From positions 44,202 to 108,201 of the forward strand of contig CAUYUJ010020613.1 of the NCBI GenBank assembly GCA_963575745.1: DNA of 64,000 nt, given 5' to 3'. The notes beneath the pieces were generated by a model, which was not told the DNA's origin, searched no databases, and worked only from the letters and a program-made list of their open reading frames with translations. Position numbers and translations under genes: made by a program. The DNA comes from Prorocentrum cordatum. Taxonomy: Eukaryota; Sar; Dinophyceae; Prorocentrales; Prorocentraceae. Positions 32,120 to 43,512 of the stretch are shown here, in pieces. The stretch's first letter is position 1. Each line of letters opens with the position of its first letter.

Positions 32120-33344
32120 CTCGGCACGCGGAGGGCGCGCTGGCCGGGAGGGCCTCTGCAGCTCTCCGAGGGCGACCCCCCCCCCGGCGCGCATCGACCT
32201 GCGAGCCTGGGCCCATCCGGCCACCAGGTGTGAGACTGGGCCAGCCTGGCCTGGAGCTGCAGACTGCAGACCTGAGCCAACCCAGCCTCCATTCGGCAAG
32301 CCCTGGAAACCCTGAACCAACATAATAAACACTGCCGCCTGCTTCCGCAGGCCTTCCGCCTTCCGCCGGCTTCCGCCAGCGGCGGCGGCCTCGTTCTACT
32401 TCCACCGCCTTCCGCCAGCCTTCCGCCAGCCCTCCGCCGAGGAGGAGATGCCAAGTCCTTTGACCCTCGAAGGCGAGGCCGTTGCTGGAACGCTTGTGAA
32501 TCTGGCCCAATCTGAACCACCACCACCCTCCCCACAGCCCCAGGTGACGGGACTGCCCCACCACGTTTCGGTCTCTGGCGCTCCTCTCGGCACCTGGAGC
32601 CCCGAGGCCACCCCCGAGACAGCCGCAGGATGCCCCCAAGACAGGCTCAGGACGGCCCAGCAGCCTCACAGAGGATCAGATGCCCCCAGCAGACCCAAAA
32701 AACGCCTTGCGGTTGGCGCCCGAGGAGCTCTCCGGGAACAGTCTGGGGACCGGAATCATGGAACAACCCAATGTCGCTTCAGCATCTTTGGCTTCCTGTG
32801 CTTCTCTGCCCAAGGTGGCCTCAGGATGGTCCCTGCGAGCTCCAGGAAGGCCCCAGAGGGGCCGCAGCATGCCACTCAGACAGACCCAGGACGGCCCCGC
32901 GACGGTCCGAGAACCCCCCCCCAGACGGCACACGACCGCCCCACAGAGGGCCCAAAGACGGCCCAAAGACCCGCCCTAGCGGCCTCTGAATGGGTTAGCC
33001 GAGTCTCTTCGGGAGAGCGCGGTAATACCGTCGAGTGCGCACGGCGGCCCCAAGACCCCAAGCAGGCCCCCAAACGCGACCCAAAAGTGCCTCGAGCGGG
33101 CCCCAAGAGGCCCCCAAGATGCCCCAAGAAGGCGCCCGAGAGGCCCCCACAATGCCACAAGAAGACCCCCAAGAAGCCTCGAAGAGGCCTCCAAGAGATC
33201 CCCAAGAGCACGCGCAACAATAAAGCAGCGTCACGGCCAGGCCCCGCTACAGCAAGCCGTTTGGAAGAGCTTGGTAGAGCCATCCCGAAGACGTTTCGAT
33301 ACTGCACTGACATGGAAGGGGGGTTGCCCGAGGCATCTGGATAC
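32120..33344 (-). other. Putative intron between S1-S3 and S4-pore exons
   Basis: The donor is read as TGGAGA|GTATCC and the acceptor as CCGAG|GGTGC, which keeps the frame. An alternative join at RVSR just beyond the donor would extend the S4 charge pattern but needs non-standard ends. It contains a CCTTCCGCC minisatellite (32338-32440) and a CCAAGA/GGCCCC-rich tract (32580-33215). Confidence 0.45.
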
Positions 33345-33674
33345 TCTCCAGAAGCCAGTGAAATAAGAATCGCCGAGCAATGAGACGAAGCCCGAAATCA
33401 CCAAAACGAGGTCAAACAGATTGAGCCTCCAGCCCTCCCTCCAGAAGAAAAACTGCCTGTAGACGTTCAGCTTGAGAGCTAATTCCACAGAGTAGAATAT
33501 CTGAAAGGCCCACTCGCCAATTTCTACTGAGGGGCTGACTGTGCCGTTGTTCACCATCTCGTCATCAGCAGCGTACGCCATGAACGCACAGTTCACAAAT
33601 ATGACGATGCAGACAATAGTCTCGAAAACGCTGCCTTCTACAAATCGAGCGAGCAAACCAGTCCGCTCTGGCTC
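33345..33674 (-). CDS. Voltage-gated channel, exon with S1-S3
   Basis: 110 codons. LLARFVEGSVFETIVCIV and IFVNCAFMAYA form S1, EWAFQIFYSVELALKLNVY S2 with its Glu, and GWRLNLFDLVLVISGFVSLL S3 with the conserved N-x-F-D. This is the first half of an ion-transport (PF00520-type) voltage sensor. The start follows an acceptor GTGAAG|GAGCCAGAG, which repeats the donor side of the previous exon (AGGAGCCA at both). The order with the S4-pore exon on the same strand supports one gene. Confidence 0.75.
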
Positions 33675-33900
33675 CTTCACGCTTGACATCCATATCCTTC
33701 TCCTCCGCTTCCTTCACACCCTCCTCCAGATGATCCTCGTCTGTCTCCTCCTTACGATTAGATTACCGCGTATCCGCATGATCTTTCTCGTCCTCCCGCC
33801 CCATCCGCCTCATCACCATCATCATCACCATCATCACCATCAACAACAGCAACAGCAGCATGGTCATAATCCTCATCAGCAGCAGCAACAGCAGAAGCAT

Positions 33901-33931
<31 letters not shown>

Positions 33932-33968
33932 ATCATCATCGTCATCATCATCATAATCATCAGCATCC

Positions 33969-34009
<41 letters not shown>

Positions 34010-34194
34010 GTCGTCGTCGTCGTCGTCGTCGTCATCGTCGTAATCATCATCACCATCACCACCATCGTCATCATCAGCAGCAGCATAATCACCGTCATCA
34101 TCACTATCATCCCCATCATCACCATCATCACCGTCATCACCATCATCACCACCACTACCAACACAATCACCATCACCACCACCACAAACACCAC

Positions 34195-34246
<52 letters not shown>

Positions 34247-34510
34247 AGCAGCACTAGCAGCATCATCATCACACGCAGCATTTGCGCCGTCAACTGCATC
34301 ACAGGCAGCATCAAGATCACCATCATCAGTGACCAGCATCGTCAGATGCATCATCACATGTATATTCAAGTCAACAGCATGATCGCCATCGTCATCAGCA
34401 ACGTCAACATCAACTGCAACGGCATCGAAACCATAAGCTTCCTACCCATCTTTACGTTATGTTCATCCTTATGTTGCTGCCCTTCCTCCCAATTCAGCAC
34501 GCCATGGCTC
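33675..34510 (-). other. Putative GA-AG intron flanked by 8-bp direct repeat
   Basis: AGGAGCCA occurs at both ends (complement at 34505-34512 and 33669-33676). Cutting after AG at each end gives a GA donor and AG acceptor, and a phase-0 join LLSVQ|EPERTG. The interior holds a large CAT array. Confidence 0.5.
33795..34260. repeat. CAT/ATC triplet array
   Basis: CAT triplets with CAG, CAC and CGT variants for about 460 bases. His-, Ile- or Asp-rich frames on both strands follow from this and are not genes. Confidence 0.95.
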
Positions 34511-34680
34511 CTGGACGCTCAGCAGCCACACCCACGTCTTGTACAACCAGTGCGAGTACAGATTGTAGCCGCCATCATCGCTAGCCCTGTCAAAGTCGTC
34601 GTCGGGTGACCTTTTCACGGACGTCAGGTACGACGAGAACTCATTCTTCGCGTTGCGGAGCGTCTCCTCGGCCGTCTTGG
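34511..34680 (-). CDS. Voltage-gated channel, probable upstream exon
   Basis: The minus strand reads TAEETLRNAKNEFSSYL, a polar segment with DDDFDRASDDGG, and LYSHWLYKTWVWLLSVQ, a protein-like composition unlike the surrounding purine repeats. It joins in frame to the S1-S3 exon. It would be an N-terminal or inter-repeat cytoplasmic part just before S1. The 5' limit is placed near a possible acceptor ACCAAG|ACGG; no homology was recognised, so its place in the channel rests on the junction and position alone. Confidence 0.4.
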
Positions 34681-34699
34681 TCGCTGTGAGCGGCGGGGA

Positions 34700-35156
34700 G
34701 TTAGGCCTGGCTCGAGAGGACGAGGAGGAAGGGAGGGAGGACGGAGAGAGGACGGAAGGAGGAGGAGGAAGGGTGGGCGAGGGAGCGGGCAGGAGGAGGG
34801 AGGAGGGCGGAAGAGGGGGAAGCAGGAGGGAGTATAAGCGAAAGTAGGAGGCAGCAGCAGCACGGTGGGTGGAGGAGCAGCAGGAGGAGGAAGGAGCAGG
34901 GAGAGCATCAAGAACGAAATGGAGGAGGGAATAGATAGGACGGAGGAGAGACGAGGGAGAAGGATGGAGGAGGGGTAAAGAGAAAAGAAGGGAAGAGCTG
35001 AGAAGGTGGAGATGGACGACGACGACGACGACGACGACGACGACAACGACGACGACCCTCGACGGCCCCTGGAGCTCTCCAGAGGTCCCCCAAGCCATCA
35101 GGGGTCCAAACATTGCCAAAAACGTCGAAGACAATCGATCTTCGATCCTCGACGTC

Positions 35157-35206
<50 letters not shown>

Positions 35207-35220
35207 ATTTGCCCCCCTGC
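34700..35220. repeat. GGA-rich and (GAC)n arrays
   Basis: GGA/GAG-rich sequence from 34705 to about 35005, a GAC array at 35009-35055 and another at 35150-35205. Long minus frames here are low complexity. Confidence 0.85.
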
Positions 35221-35597
35221 TGGCTGCTGCAGCTTCTGTTCCAGGCAGACATCGCTGGGCGCGCTCTTCTGGGAGGACTTCCTGTAGCAGGGGTGGGTAC
35301 CGTGCGACGGGGGAGGGGAAGAGAGGGCGGAGGAGGGGGCGGAAAACAAGGAACAGGAAAATCATAATAATCCAAAGATGAATCAACGATGCTGCAAACG
35401 CACCCTCCCGTCACAAGTCCACCCTCACACGTCCTTACAAGCCTTCGCTCCTGTGCCCGCGCAGGCAACCGAGGACATCAAGATGGCCCTAGATTCCTCG
35501 AAGACGTCCCAAGATGGTCACAAGGCGGCCGGATATTGGTTCAAGACTGCCTAAGATGCCTCCAAGAGGGCCCACATGGCCACACGAGGACCTTCAA
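35221..35597. other. Unique flank beside the 3' LTR
   Basis: Short unique sequence with several CCAAGA words (35505-35575). No gene is seen. Confidence 0.4.
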
Positions 35598-35840
35598 CAA
35601 GTTTGAACGGGGTTGGGAGACCCAACCCCCTTATGCGAAGCCCAGCTCCCCCTCTGTTGTACCGTAGCAACGATAGTCCCAGAAGCAGGGGGCGAGCCAT
35701 CTCAAGCAATATGTTGGCATCGATGGCAAATAGTACACCTCGCGATGAGGTGTAATCAGATCTGGGCGGCCAGCCGTTTGAGCCACGCGGCCGCGGGCAC
35801 ACGTTCGCTTCCGCTCCCTGTCCCCAGCTCACGTTCGAGT
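35598..35840 (-). repeat. 3' LTR of the large copia element
   Basis: Matches 51449-51700 in direct orientation. Shared blocks are GGGAGACCCAACC, GCGAAGCCCAGCTCCC, TCTGTTGTACCGTAG, ACGATAGTCCCAG, GGGGGCGAGCCATCTCAAGCA, ACACCTCGCGATGAGGTGTA, CAGATCTGGGCGGCC and GCACACGTTCGCTTCCGCTC. ACACCTCGCGATGAGGTGT is a perfect palindrome in both copies. The two copies differ at roughly one base in eight, so the insertion is old. No purine tract was seen next to it. Confidence 0.8.
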
Positions 35841-35995
35841 CGGGGGGGGGGAGACGAAGCGTGAGTCCGCCGCCCCTATACATCAAGCACAGCAGCTACT
35901 ATCTACAAAAGGGCAGCAAAAGGGCGGGGCCGTAAGGAAGGTGGACCCGCACGCATGTTGCCTTGCATGTACTATTCTGTACATAAGGATACTCC

Positions 35996-36763
35996 TCAGG
36001 CAGCCACAGAACAGGATGTCTGACCAGCCCGATACGGAGTGTGACCCTTTAGGTTATGATTGAAGGATCGTGTCCACTCCATGACCTGTAGGAGCATCTC
36101 TCTGTCGATGCCCCCCTTGGTGTGACCGTCCGCAGTTATATCACGGGTGTCGCACCACTGAACACTGTGCACGATGCCGCGCTCCATCATCTGTCGTATC
36201 CAACTGATGTGTCCGAAAAGGGTACACCCAGTCCGCTTTTTCAAGTCTTCGCTTGACAAGGACTTCAAAACAGACTCAGCATCTCTGGCCAAAGTGACCT
36301 TGATGATCAGGCCACCCAACTCAAGTATGTCTTTCAACTGAGTGGGAGCGAGCGGCCCTGCGTGGAGCTCGCGCAGAGTCACGATCGTGGGGTAACAGTC
36401 CTCCATCGTATGAGCAGCTGCTAGTGTCTCTGCTGAATAGCTCGAGCGGACTTGCAAGCGGTGAGACATGCAGTACGCATCGATCAAGTGGACGGCGGGC
36501 TTACCAGATGGCGCGCTTCCACGCCGTAGCAGGTTTGCCCCGCGAATACCATAGCCTTTGACATCGCCATCGGCGTCTCCACTCAGGCGTCGGTAACCTG
36601 AGTCGCTGTGCAGGTCGACCTCGCCCGTAGGGGTCATCGCCTGATAGGCGATCTTCTTGGGACAGACCTGCAGTTTCCTGGTGATCGCGCTCAGTCGTCG
36701 TACTTGTATATTGGTCGGTTCTTGGACACGTTGTAGAGATACAACATACACCATAAACCACAC
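35996..36763 (-). pseudogene. Copia RNase H domain
   Basis: A 255-residue frame with the four acidic positions of RNase H in place: HSDSGYR (first Asp), SYSAETLAAA (Glu), WCDTRDITADGHTKG (two Asp). ADGxTKG is the hallmark of copia-type RNase H. The domain degrades RNA in the RNA-DNA hybrid. It follows the reverse transcriptase on the same strand and ends about 155 bases before the 3' LTR, as expected. The domain looks intact but its polyprotein is broken upstream. Confidence 0.8.
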
Positions 36764-36789
36764 CTGGGTGATTTATGCATACGCCAGCG

Positions 36790-37720
36790 CGCCTCTGCGG
36801 CCGACGAACGCGTCTGCAACCATCTTGGATGCCTGAGCGTCAGCCCCGGCGCCGGCAAGTTCAGGGTGTTGTATAGGACGGAGCTGCTTGATGTTTTCGT
36901 CTTGGTCCAAAGTAACATTGCCGTCATCATCCTTGGTATACCTCACAGCACAGTTGGTGCATGTGTGCTTGTTGAGTTTTCACTTATCAAAGGTGTCATC
37001 TACGCACTTGACATACTTGTCAATGGTGTCCTCAGTACTGGCCATATTGATATCATCAACATGTTTGGTCATAAGCAGGTTGCTGCTCGTCTCGAACTCC
37101 TCGTCGTAGGACGTGGGTCGGAGACCAAACCCTCTAGTGGTCCTTCTGAGCGTTATTGGGAGAGCTCGGGGTGCGTCTTTGGTGCCAGTGCCTGAGGCAC
37201 TGCAAGCAATGCTTTGACTCGTCGTAGTGTTCGAATCCTGGGAGAGCCCAGAGCACCGTGGCCGATCCAGGCGGCAATGTCAAACACACCACACGGTCCT
37301 TTTCACCAGTTGTTTCAGCAAGTCCCTGGTAGGTCAACCCTTCCAGGAAGGCCATGTTGATGTCGAGAGAAGCAATGACCCACTGCTTCTTGCACGCTGC
37401 CGTGCTCGCGAGTAGTCTCTGGCTTGACCGCCGCGCTGTTCACAAAAAGGCTTCCACGTCGAAGGCTTCAAGGTCCATGAAGCCTCGAAGCTCCAGGCGC
37501 AATCTGATGGCACATTCCATCTCGCCCTTCTCGTTCTTTACAAATTTCAATGTGCACACATACCTCGGAGACATGAGTTTTGACGCTTTAGGTATGTCTT
37601 GCAGTTTGAAACACCCGTTGTCAAACCATGCCTTGAGTTCGGCGTACAGGGCCTTCGATACTTTCTCGGGGTTCGCCTGGATGTCAGCCTTCGCAAGGGG
37701 TCATCTTCCTTGACGACCAC
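36790..37720 (-). pseudogene. Copia reverse transcriptase, several frameshifts
   Basis: Pieces lie in more than one minus frame: LKAWFDNGCFKLQDIPKA and MSPRYVCTLKFVKNEKGE near 37640-37530, AFLEGLTYQGLAETTGEK and LPGFEHYDESKHCLQCL near 37350-37200, and LLMTKHVDDINMAST near 37080-37030. VDDI is the catalytic palm motif and GFMDL/AFLEG the usual finger and motif-A neighbours. At least two frameshifts separate them. The tail continues to about 36790 with an acidic TKDDDGN segment. Confidence 0.72.
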
Positions 37721-38500
37721 AGCTCGCTCTGCAGCGGCGGTAACGTATATTCGCATAGTGGTCACACGGCGGGCATCTAATATCATGCGTTGTTGTTCGG
37801 ACAGGACTACCTTTGACACTTCTGCCGTAAAGCGGAGTTCTACAAATTGTCATTTTTCGTCTGTGTCCAGTCCGTAACTGCGCTCTTCGACCATGGAGCA
37901 CAATGGGACATGATACGTCTCCTCGGTGTCGGAGTCGCATGGGCGCCCCCACTTGGGCAGGTGCCCCCGCTGCTCTTCAGCAACAGTGATCAGCACACCA
38001 TGGCCTGGAACCATCTGCGCGGGCATCGTGAAAAGATCCCCTAGTGGAGTTGCCTCCAGCAGTTCCTTTTCATCTTGTAGTTCTGCATACTACACTTCCT
38101 TGACGTACGAATCGAAATCAGCCTCCGATTCCTCATAAATCGTAGGAAGCCGTCCATCCTCCTGTGGTGGTTCGGCTTCTGAGGCTTCTCTCGCAGTTCC
38201 ATCCGTTGTCGGTGCATCCGCCAACTCCTCAAACCTGATCACGTCCTGGTCAAAGCCTGCTTGAGGTTTGGTGGACTTCAGACACTTGATAATTCTAGGA
38301 TGTGCTGATCCAGTTAAATCGTGAATGTTCAGAAAGGTGCATTCTGTTTCATAATAATGAAATCATGGATTCAAATCGTTGTCATAGTGAACCAGCGTGC
38401 AACTGTCAGCGTAAGCAACCGGAGGTAGCTCATGGGTACTCTTAGCTAACCTGACCGAAACTACGTTCTCGATGCGGAAGAAGTTTGTGATGAGGTATTG
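37721..38500 (-). other. Decayed linker between integrase and reverse transcriptase
   Basis: Short minus frames rich in Arg, Glu and Met without a domain; the usual acidic spacer of copia polyproteins would lie here. Stops are frequent in all frames. Confidence 0.4.
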
Positions 38501-40091
38501 TCAAGCTAGATGTACCTCAGGAGATACACGGCTTGCACTTGTCATCTGAAGCGTCCCCTTTGTCAGTACATAGCCAAATGTCACAGCAGGTCTCCCCGCA
38601 GGTAAACTGGCCACGAACGTCAACACTGTCCGTAGCGCAGTGTGGTCGGAGCCAATTCCTCTGGCTATTAAAGCTTCAATATAAAGTGAATGTCGTGCAT
38701 CGCCGCACTGTACCTGAATATCGCGGTTCCCCACTCGAATGACGCCTTGACCCCTTTCGGGATCGTTCCTCACAACTGGGAATGGCCCATTCCAGCCTCC
38801 CCAGTCGTCCTTCGTGTTTGTGGGGCGATGGTAATCAACTAAATCTCCTTCATCGTAGTAATGCTGGCCGGTAACAGTTGTCTTGGTGCGTAATGCACGA
38901 TTGGTCTTGGCTGCTGCTGTGGCCTGAGTGAGAGCTTCAATGCATACCTTGCGTATCATCTGTCCACGAGAATGATCCGACGTTTCCGTCGGTTGTTCGT
39001 GATCCAGGACAGGCAAGTCGGGGAGCATTGCTGGCCGCCGCCCAAACAGGTCGTTGCATGGAGACACCTCGCTATAGAAGGTGGGCGCGCTGGCGGCAAA
39101 CAAGGCCTCATGCAGTAGACGTGTGAACACAAGAGGTATGTCTAACCTGTTGAGTTCAGCTTCCATGTCATGAAGTAAATGGCACAATATGCCATTTCTG
39201 GCTTCGATCGTCGTAGCGTGTTGTCCACGCGCACGTATCCTTAGTTCTGTGCCCTTTGCCTTCAGGACTGCCTTCGCAGCGTCGTTGTTGAGGGCACCCT
39301 CTCCGTCGGAGTACCTTCGCAAGTCCAAACTGCATCCAGCACTGATGGTATGCATCCAAGGTACTGGTCATCGTCTTGTCTGATATCTCCATTCCAGTAG
39401 CAGATCGAATACAACGAGCGATCATACGAAATATATTGTGTTCTTGTTTGTAGAACATCCTGTCACATTCCACTTCTTCGTTGAATTTGCCAGGCAGCGC
39501 AGTAGATGGCAGAATCGCATGCCCTGGCTTGTCCCAAGCCCTGCACTCCCGACATGTGTCGCACACACCCTTGATCAGGTTGAGTCTGACGTTGTCCAGA
39601 CCTCTCTTGGTTAAGATGAATATCATCTTATGTTCTTTCGCATGGAACCAACGCAAGACTAGCTTCCGCAGATCGCGTGTTACCACGCTTGGGTCAAGGC
39701 TACGTAAATTTTGTAGACTGGCTTGTACGTCGAACCGTGACCAGTCTGGAAGTCGTGGTCGCGCAGCAGGGTTACCCGCTGGTGGCGGGGGAGGTCCATC
39801 TCCACCTGGCTGTCGGCCACGTCTGACTCTAACCTGTGGCAGTCGGAGGTGATCATCCGAACTCCCAGCTCCACTCGAGGCAGGTTGCCCTGCAGCAGGT
39901 TCAGCATCACGTCTGCCTACTGTAATTTCGTGGCTGCTGGCACCCGCTGTGGGTCCGGCTCTAGAGCCGGGTCTTGGTGCTCGTAGCCGCGTAAGTGGTG
40001 GTGCGGCATGCGCCTCGGGTGGCGGTGCTGCTGGTTCAGCAGGAGCCGGCGGCACTTGTCCTGCTGCTGGTTCGGCAGGAGCCGGTGGCAC
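38501..40091 (-). pseudogene. Copia integrase (zinc head, DDE core, C-terminal SH3-like)
   Basis: Two overlapping frames (40091-39168 and 39355-38501). The first has the zinc head FHAKEHKM (HX3H) and GVCDTCRECRAW (CX2C), then the first catalytic Asp in EVECDRMFY. After a frameshift near 39310 the second has YSDGEGALNND (second Asp) and ATTIEARNGIL (Glu), with 33 residues between, matching a DD35E core. Later comes EGDLVDYHRP ... GWNGPFPVV, an SH3-like DNA-binding tail. It inserts element DNA into the genome. The catalytic residues survive but the frame is broken. Confidence 0.78.
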
Positions 40092-40104
40092 CTGTCCATG
40101 ATTG

Positions 40105-42005
40105 TCAGGCAGCTTCCAAGATTCGGCAAACTTGCATTTGCCAGGTGTCAGTACATGTCCAGGCTTGTTCTGGCCGTAGTTTTTTTTGCAGCTCGGACAT
40201 TCCCAACGGTAGTCCCCCTAATCGCACCACTTGCACTGCCTGGGATTTCTTGTCATGCGAGGGAGGGCGCATGTTACCATTATCCGCGCATGCGCGACAT
40301 ACTAGCCCTCCCGCGGGCGGTCTCGCGATCGAACCGTCGGGTTGCCGAGGGAGAGTTGGATCGTCAAAATCATATCCCCTCACGTTGGTAACTAGCACGG
40401 TGGAAGAGCAAGGGTGACCATGGAACGGATCACGGTTTACCTGGAAAAGATCGTGCGCGATCTGAACTGCATCACCAAAGAGGGACTGCAAATTTGAAGT
40501 ATAATGTGCAGCCATGGACAGTTCTCTGTTACATACCGACGCATGTTGATGATGACCAGCACATCGTCTTCGTTCGAAAGGGGTGCGTAGAAGGCGATGG
40601 TTGGTCATGATCTCGGTCGGTTTTCGCATCAATACCCCATGGGGATCGCGTAAGCCAGTAGTACATTGGTCCATATTAATATTGCAAGTGCCCTTGCATT
40701 TGGCCAATGTAGTCCATGGTGGTATCTGTATATTGGGTATCTTGAGTGGTTTGATGCCCGCTTCTTTTTCGGCTTTCTGTTTTCTTTTTGTTTGATTCGG
40801 GCATCGGTCGGTAGCGCTGTCTGTTGTTCAACCTGTTGTTCAACATCAGCTGAAACTAGCGTCGGAAACTCGGGATTAGAAGGGGGCACGCGGCCGCGCT
40901 CAATCGAAGGAGGAGGTAAACGATCGTCATCGACGAACGCAACTCGCCTTGGGCGCGGGCGTGGGTCCCATTGTCCGATGAAAGCCGCTTCAGGCTGCCC
41001 CCGGTAAAGTCGAGTACGAATGTTAGTTACACCAGTCGGCAACGGTGCATTGTAATTGTACCCGATCGGCTGGTCCTGGCTCTTGATGTCTTGTATAATA
41101 TGATTGTCGTCCAGGTTCATCGTTACCCGTCTGACGACATGGTCCAATGCAGGGCAATTCTTCGGAGACTGAACGTAAGTTCAAGCTCTCTTATCCACGC
41201 GTGTGTGGACGCTGCGGTGTACAGCACTCGTGTGGTGTCTGTGTCTTGTGTAGATCCATGTGATCACTCAATCTCGCGGTCATGATAGCCAACGTTTTGC
41301 TACGCCATTCTGCGTTCTGAGTTCCTTGGCCATACCAGCCCAATTCATGCTCAGTGAGTTGTGCAGGTCCCCCTGCTGTTTGGCACGTGCACCTCCACAA
41401 TTGGTCGGGATGCGCGCGCATGTAGCTGCCACTAGCAGATATGATCCGCTAGGCAACTGACTTGAACGGTCGCATTTCAAACCGACATGGCAGCATCGCA
41501 CACGCATGACCTGCAAGCCGAGATCTTCAATGGCATCTCGCATGGGACCCTGTTTCCAAAAGTAACCTGGCGGTCCCACAAGTACAATAGACATACGTAG
41601 AGCCCGAGCCTTAGTTACTAAGTTTTGGATGCGTTGGCAATGTGGCCCTGCCCGCTTTCCAGGCAGTCCATCGTACCAATCAGCGGGCGTTGCCACCCAT
41701 AACAGGCGATACTCTCCCGAGAGTAGAGCACCCAAATATGGTGTACCAGTACAGGTCATAACCTCTGAATGTGTGATACGGTCACACATATAACCACGAG
41801 CTCGGAGTTCAGCGCAAGCTGTCCGTATGTCCTCAATGACAAGTGCACGAGAATGGTAATGATGAGATGAGCACTCTATTTCTGCAGCGGCCACACAGCC
41901 GGGTCCACTGCTTTCCGCGGCAGCCGCACAGCCGGGCTCACCACTGTCCTTGGCGCGCACAGCCGGAGAAAAGAATGCAGGCTTCCCCGCACTCGATGAC
42001 AGCAC
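40105..42005 (-). pseudogene. Methyltransferase-like domain of the large copia element
   Basis: Three frames. 42005-41280 has RLLWVATPADWYDGLPGKR, SIVLVGPPGYFWKQGPM, RCCHVGLKCD and PSGSYLLVAAT. 41147-40629 is a linker-like frame. 40707-40105 has a segment (NRELSMAAHYTSNLQSLF) resembling the helix that closes this domain in the relative at 4802-5540. The G-P-P-G turn and the later C-x-x-G-L-K block followed by a PSGSYL strand align in order with SPPC, QVGLKD and ATNS of the other element. A role in methylation or nucleic-acid binding is inference. Confidence 0.45.
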
Positions 42006-42330
42006 CTGAGTGCTCGGCCTGTCGGAGCAAGCGCGGGCGCCCGTGGCACGCGCCTGCCCCCGTCACTCATTTGGCGATGGGGGCGTCCAAATGCCCGTGT
42101 CCTACTGGACTGCAGAGCCACTGCTCGAAGTAAAAATATCAAACTTCCCAGCGGTATCATCCACTTCCGCAGGTGTCCCTGCCTGTGCGTCGGGCGGCGT
42201 CCACTTATTGCCCTCCTCGTAGATGGCCCGATATACCTTCGCCTGCAAGTTGCGCAAGGCGAAGTCCCGGTCGGCCGAGGTGGGGTCAGTCGCGAAAGAC
42301 GCATTCGTGCGATGCCCGGTCTTCAAGGTG

Positions 42331-43140
42331 TTATTCACCAAAGACTGGATCGCATAAGCGAACGTCTCCTCGTTGATAGGGAAGCTGATGCCCCTGGTAT
42401 CCTGTGACATCATACGCATGGGCATCGCTCATAGCAGGTGTCCCCGCGGCTGGCTCTGTGTCAGATGCCTCTTTGACGAGTAGCGGGTCATCCTCGCATT
42501 GAGGGTCGGCCGTAGTAGTAAACGACATCGACCTTTTGTCCTCAGCTGCGGTCCCGCATTCGTCGACCTTAACTGCCAGATGCCCAGATGGCGTTTTCAT
42601 CAAATCAAGCACTCTGGCACCCTTTCCAAGCAGAAGCTCGTGCATCTCAGAGCCAGGGATGATCATCTTCTCGCGCCCCTGCTCCAGGATCAGGATAGTC
42701 CTCATGTTAGACATACTCCTCAGACCCAGAATAGCAGGGAAATTTCCCCCTGAACCCTCAGCCACATTTGCTGAGTAGGTATCAAGTCTCGGCACAGCAG
42801 GTGCCCCCACTGGGCCCCCCCCGTCCTTGCACGCAACTTTGCAGTGCAAGGACTTGTCACATACCGCGGCACCATGTCCCACTCCCGACACGTAGAGCCT
42901 CTTCGCCAGGTTCAGTTTCTCGATGGCGTGTCCGTGGGAACGGGATACCTGTTCAAATGTTTGTGCCGTTTTCAGACCAACGGTGTTGATGTTGCTGCCG
43001 ATGTCCAAAAGGATTGTCAGCATTCCATCCACCATGGCCCCGCAGTTTGCTGCCAGAGCCAGTTCATGGTGTTCTCCGAATATTCCTGGCACTTCAGACA
43101 GCGTCGTACCATACATACCCTTGCGGCGCCTCTGCTCCAA
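42331..43140 (-). pseudogene. Copia aspartic protease region
   Basis: 269 residues. VDGMLTILLDIGSNINTVGL (about 37-56) carries the active-site motif as D-I-G-S at 46-49 instead of the usual D-T/S-G, and FPAILGLRSM near 134-143 fits the second hydrophobic-G block of retropepsins. Ile at this place is known from related dinoflagellate elements, so it need not be inactivating. Its job is polyprotein processing. It lies between the RING-like and methyltransferase-like domains. Confidence 0.62.
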
Positions 43141-43512
43141 CGCCCATTCGTTTCTAGACAGAGACGTGAAAAAGGTTCAAGTATCCGCGGGCCTCCTCTT
43201 CCGTGATGGGGTTCTTCTCAAAAATCCAGGCCGTAGGATCCTCGTCATACGTGCACGGGCGCGATGCAGATGTGGTCGGCATGTTGATGAACGCATCCTC
43301 GTCAGCACGCATGCCCATCTGACCACCTGTGTTTACCATTCACACAGTGTGTAGCATGTCGCGCTCGGATATCGCACTGATGCCACTGCGCACGCTCGCC
43401 GGGCTCTCCGTCCTGCGCTGACTGCGCGGGCGGGCGCCTCGCCCGCATGGCATGTAGGTACGTGGAGACTGAGGCCACTGAGCGCTCCTGTCGGTGGCTC
43501 TCCCCATGCGCC

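Noticed and set aside
33541-34257. His/Gln-rich plus frame and Asp-rich minus frame near the S1-S3 exon
   Set aside because: Produced by the CAT array that fills the likely intron.
36866-37195. Plus frame with IDIINMF and similar peptides
   Set aside because: It is the antisense of the reverse transcriptase palm region (VDDI) on the minus strand.
41147-41260. tRNA or other structured RNA genes in the spacers
   Set aside because: No cloverleaf with matching arms or conserved TTCGA loop was found in this or other unique spacers; detection by eye is weak.
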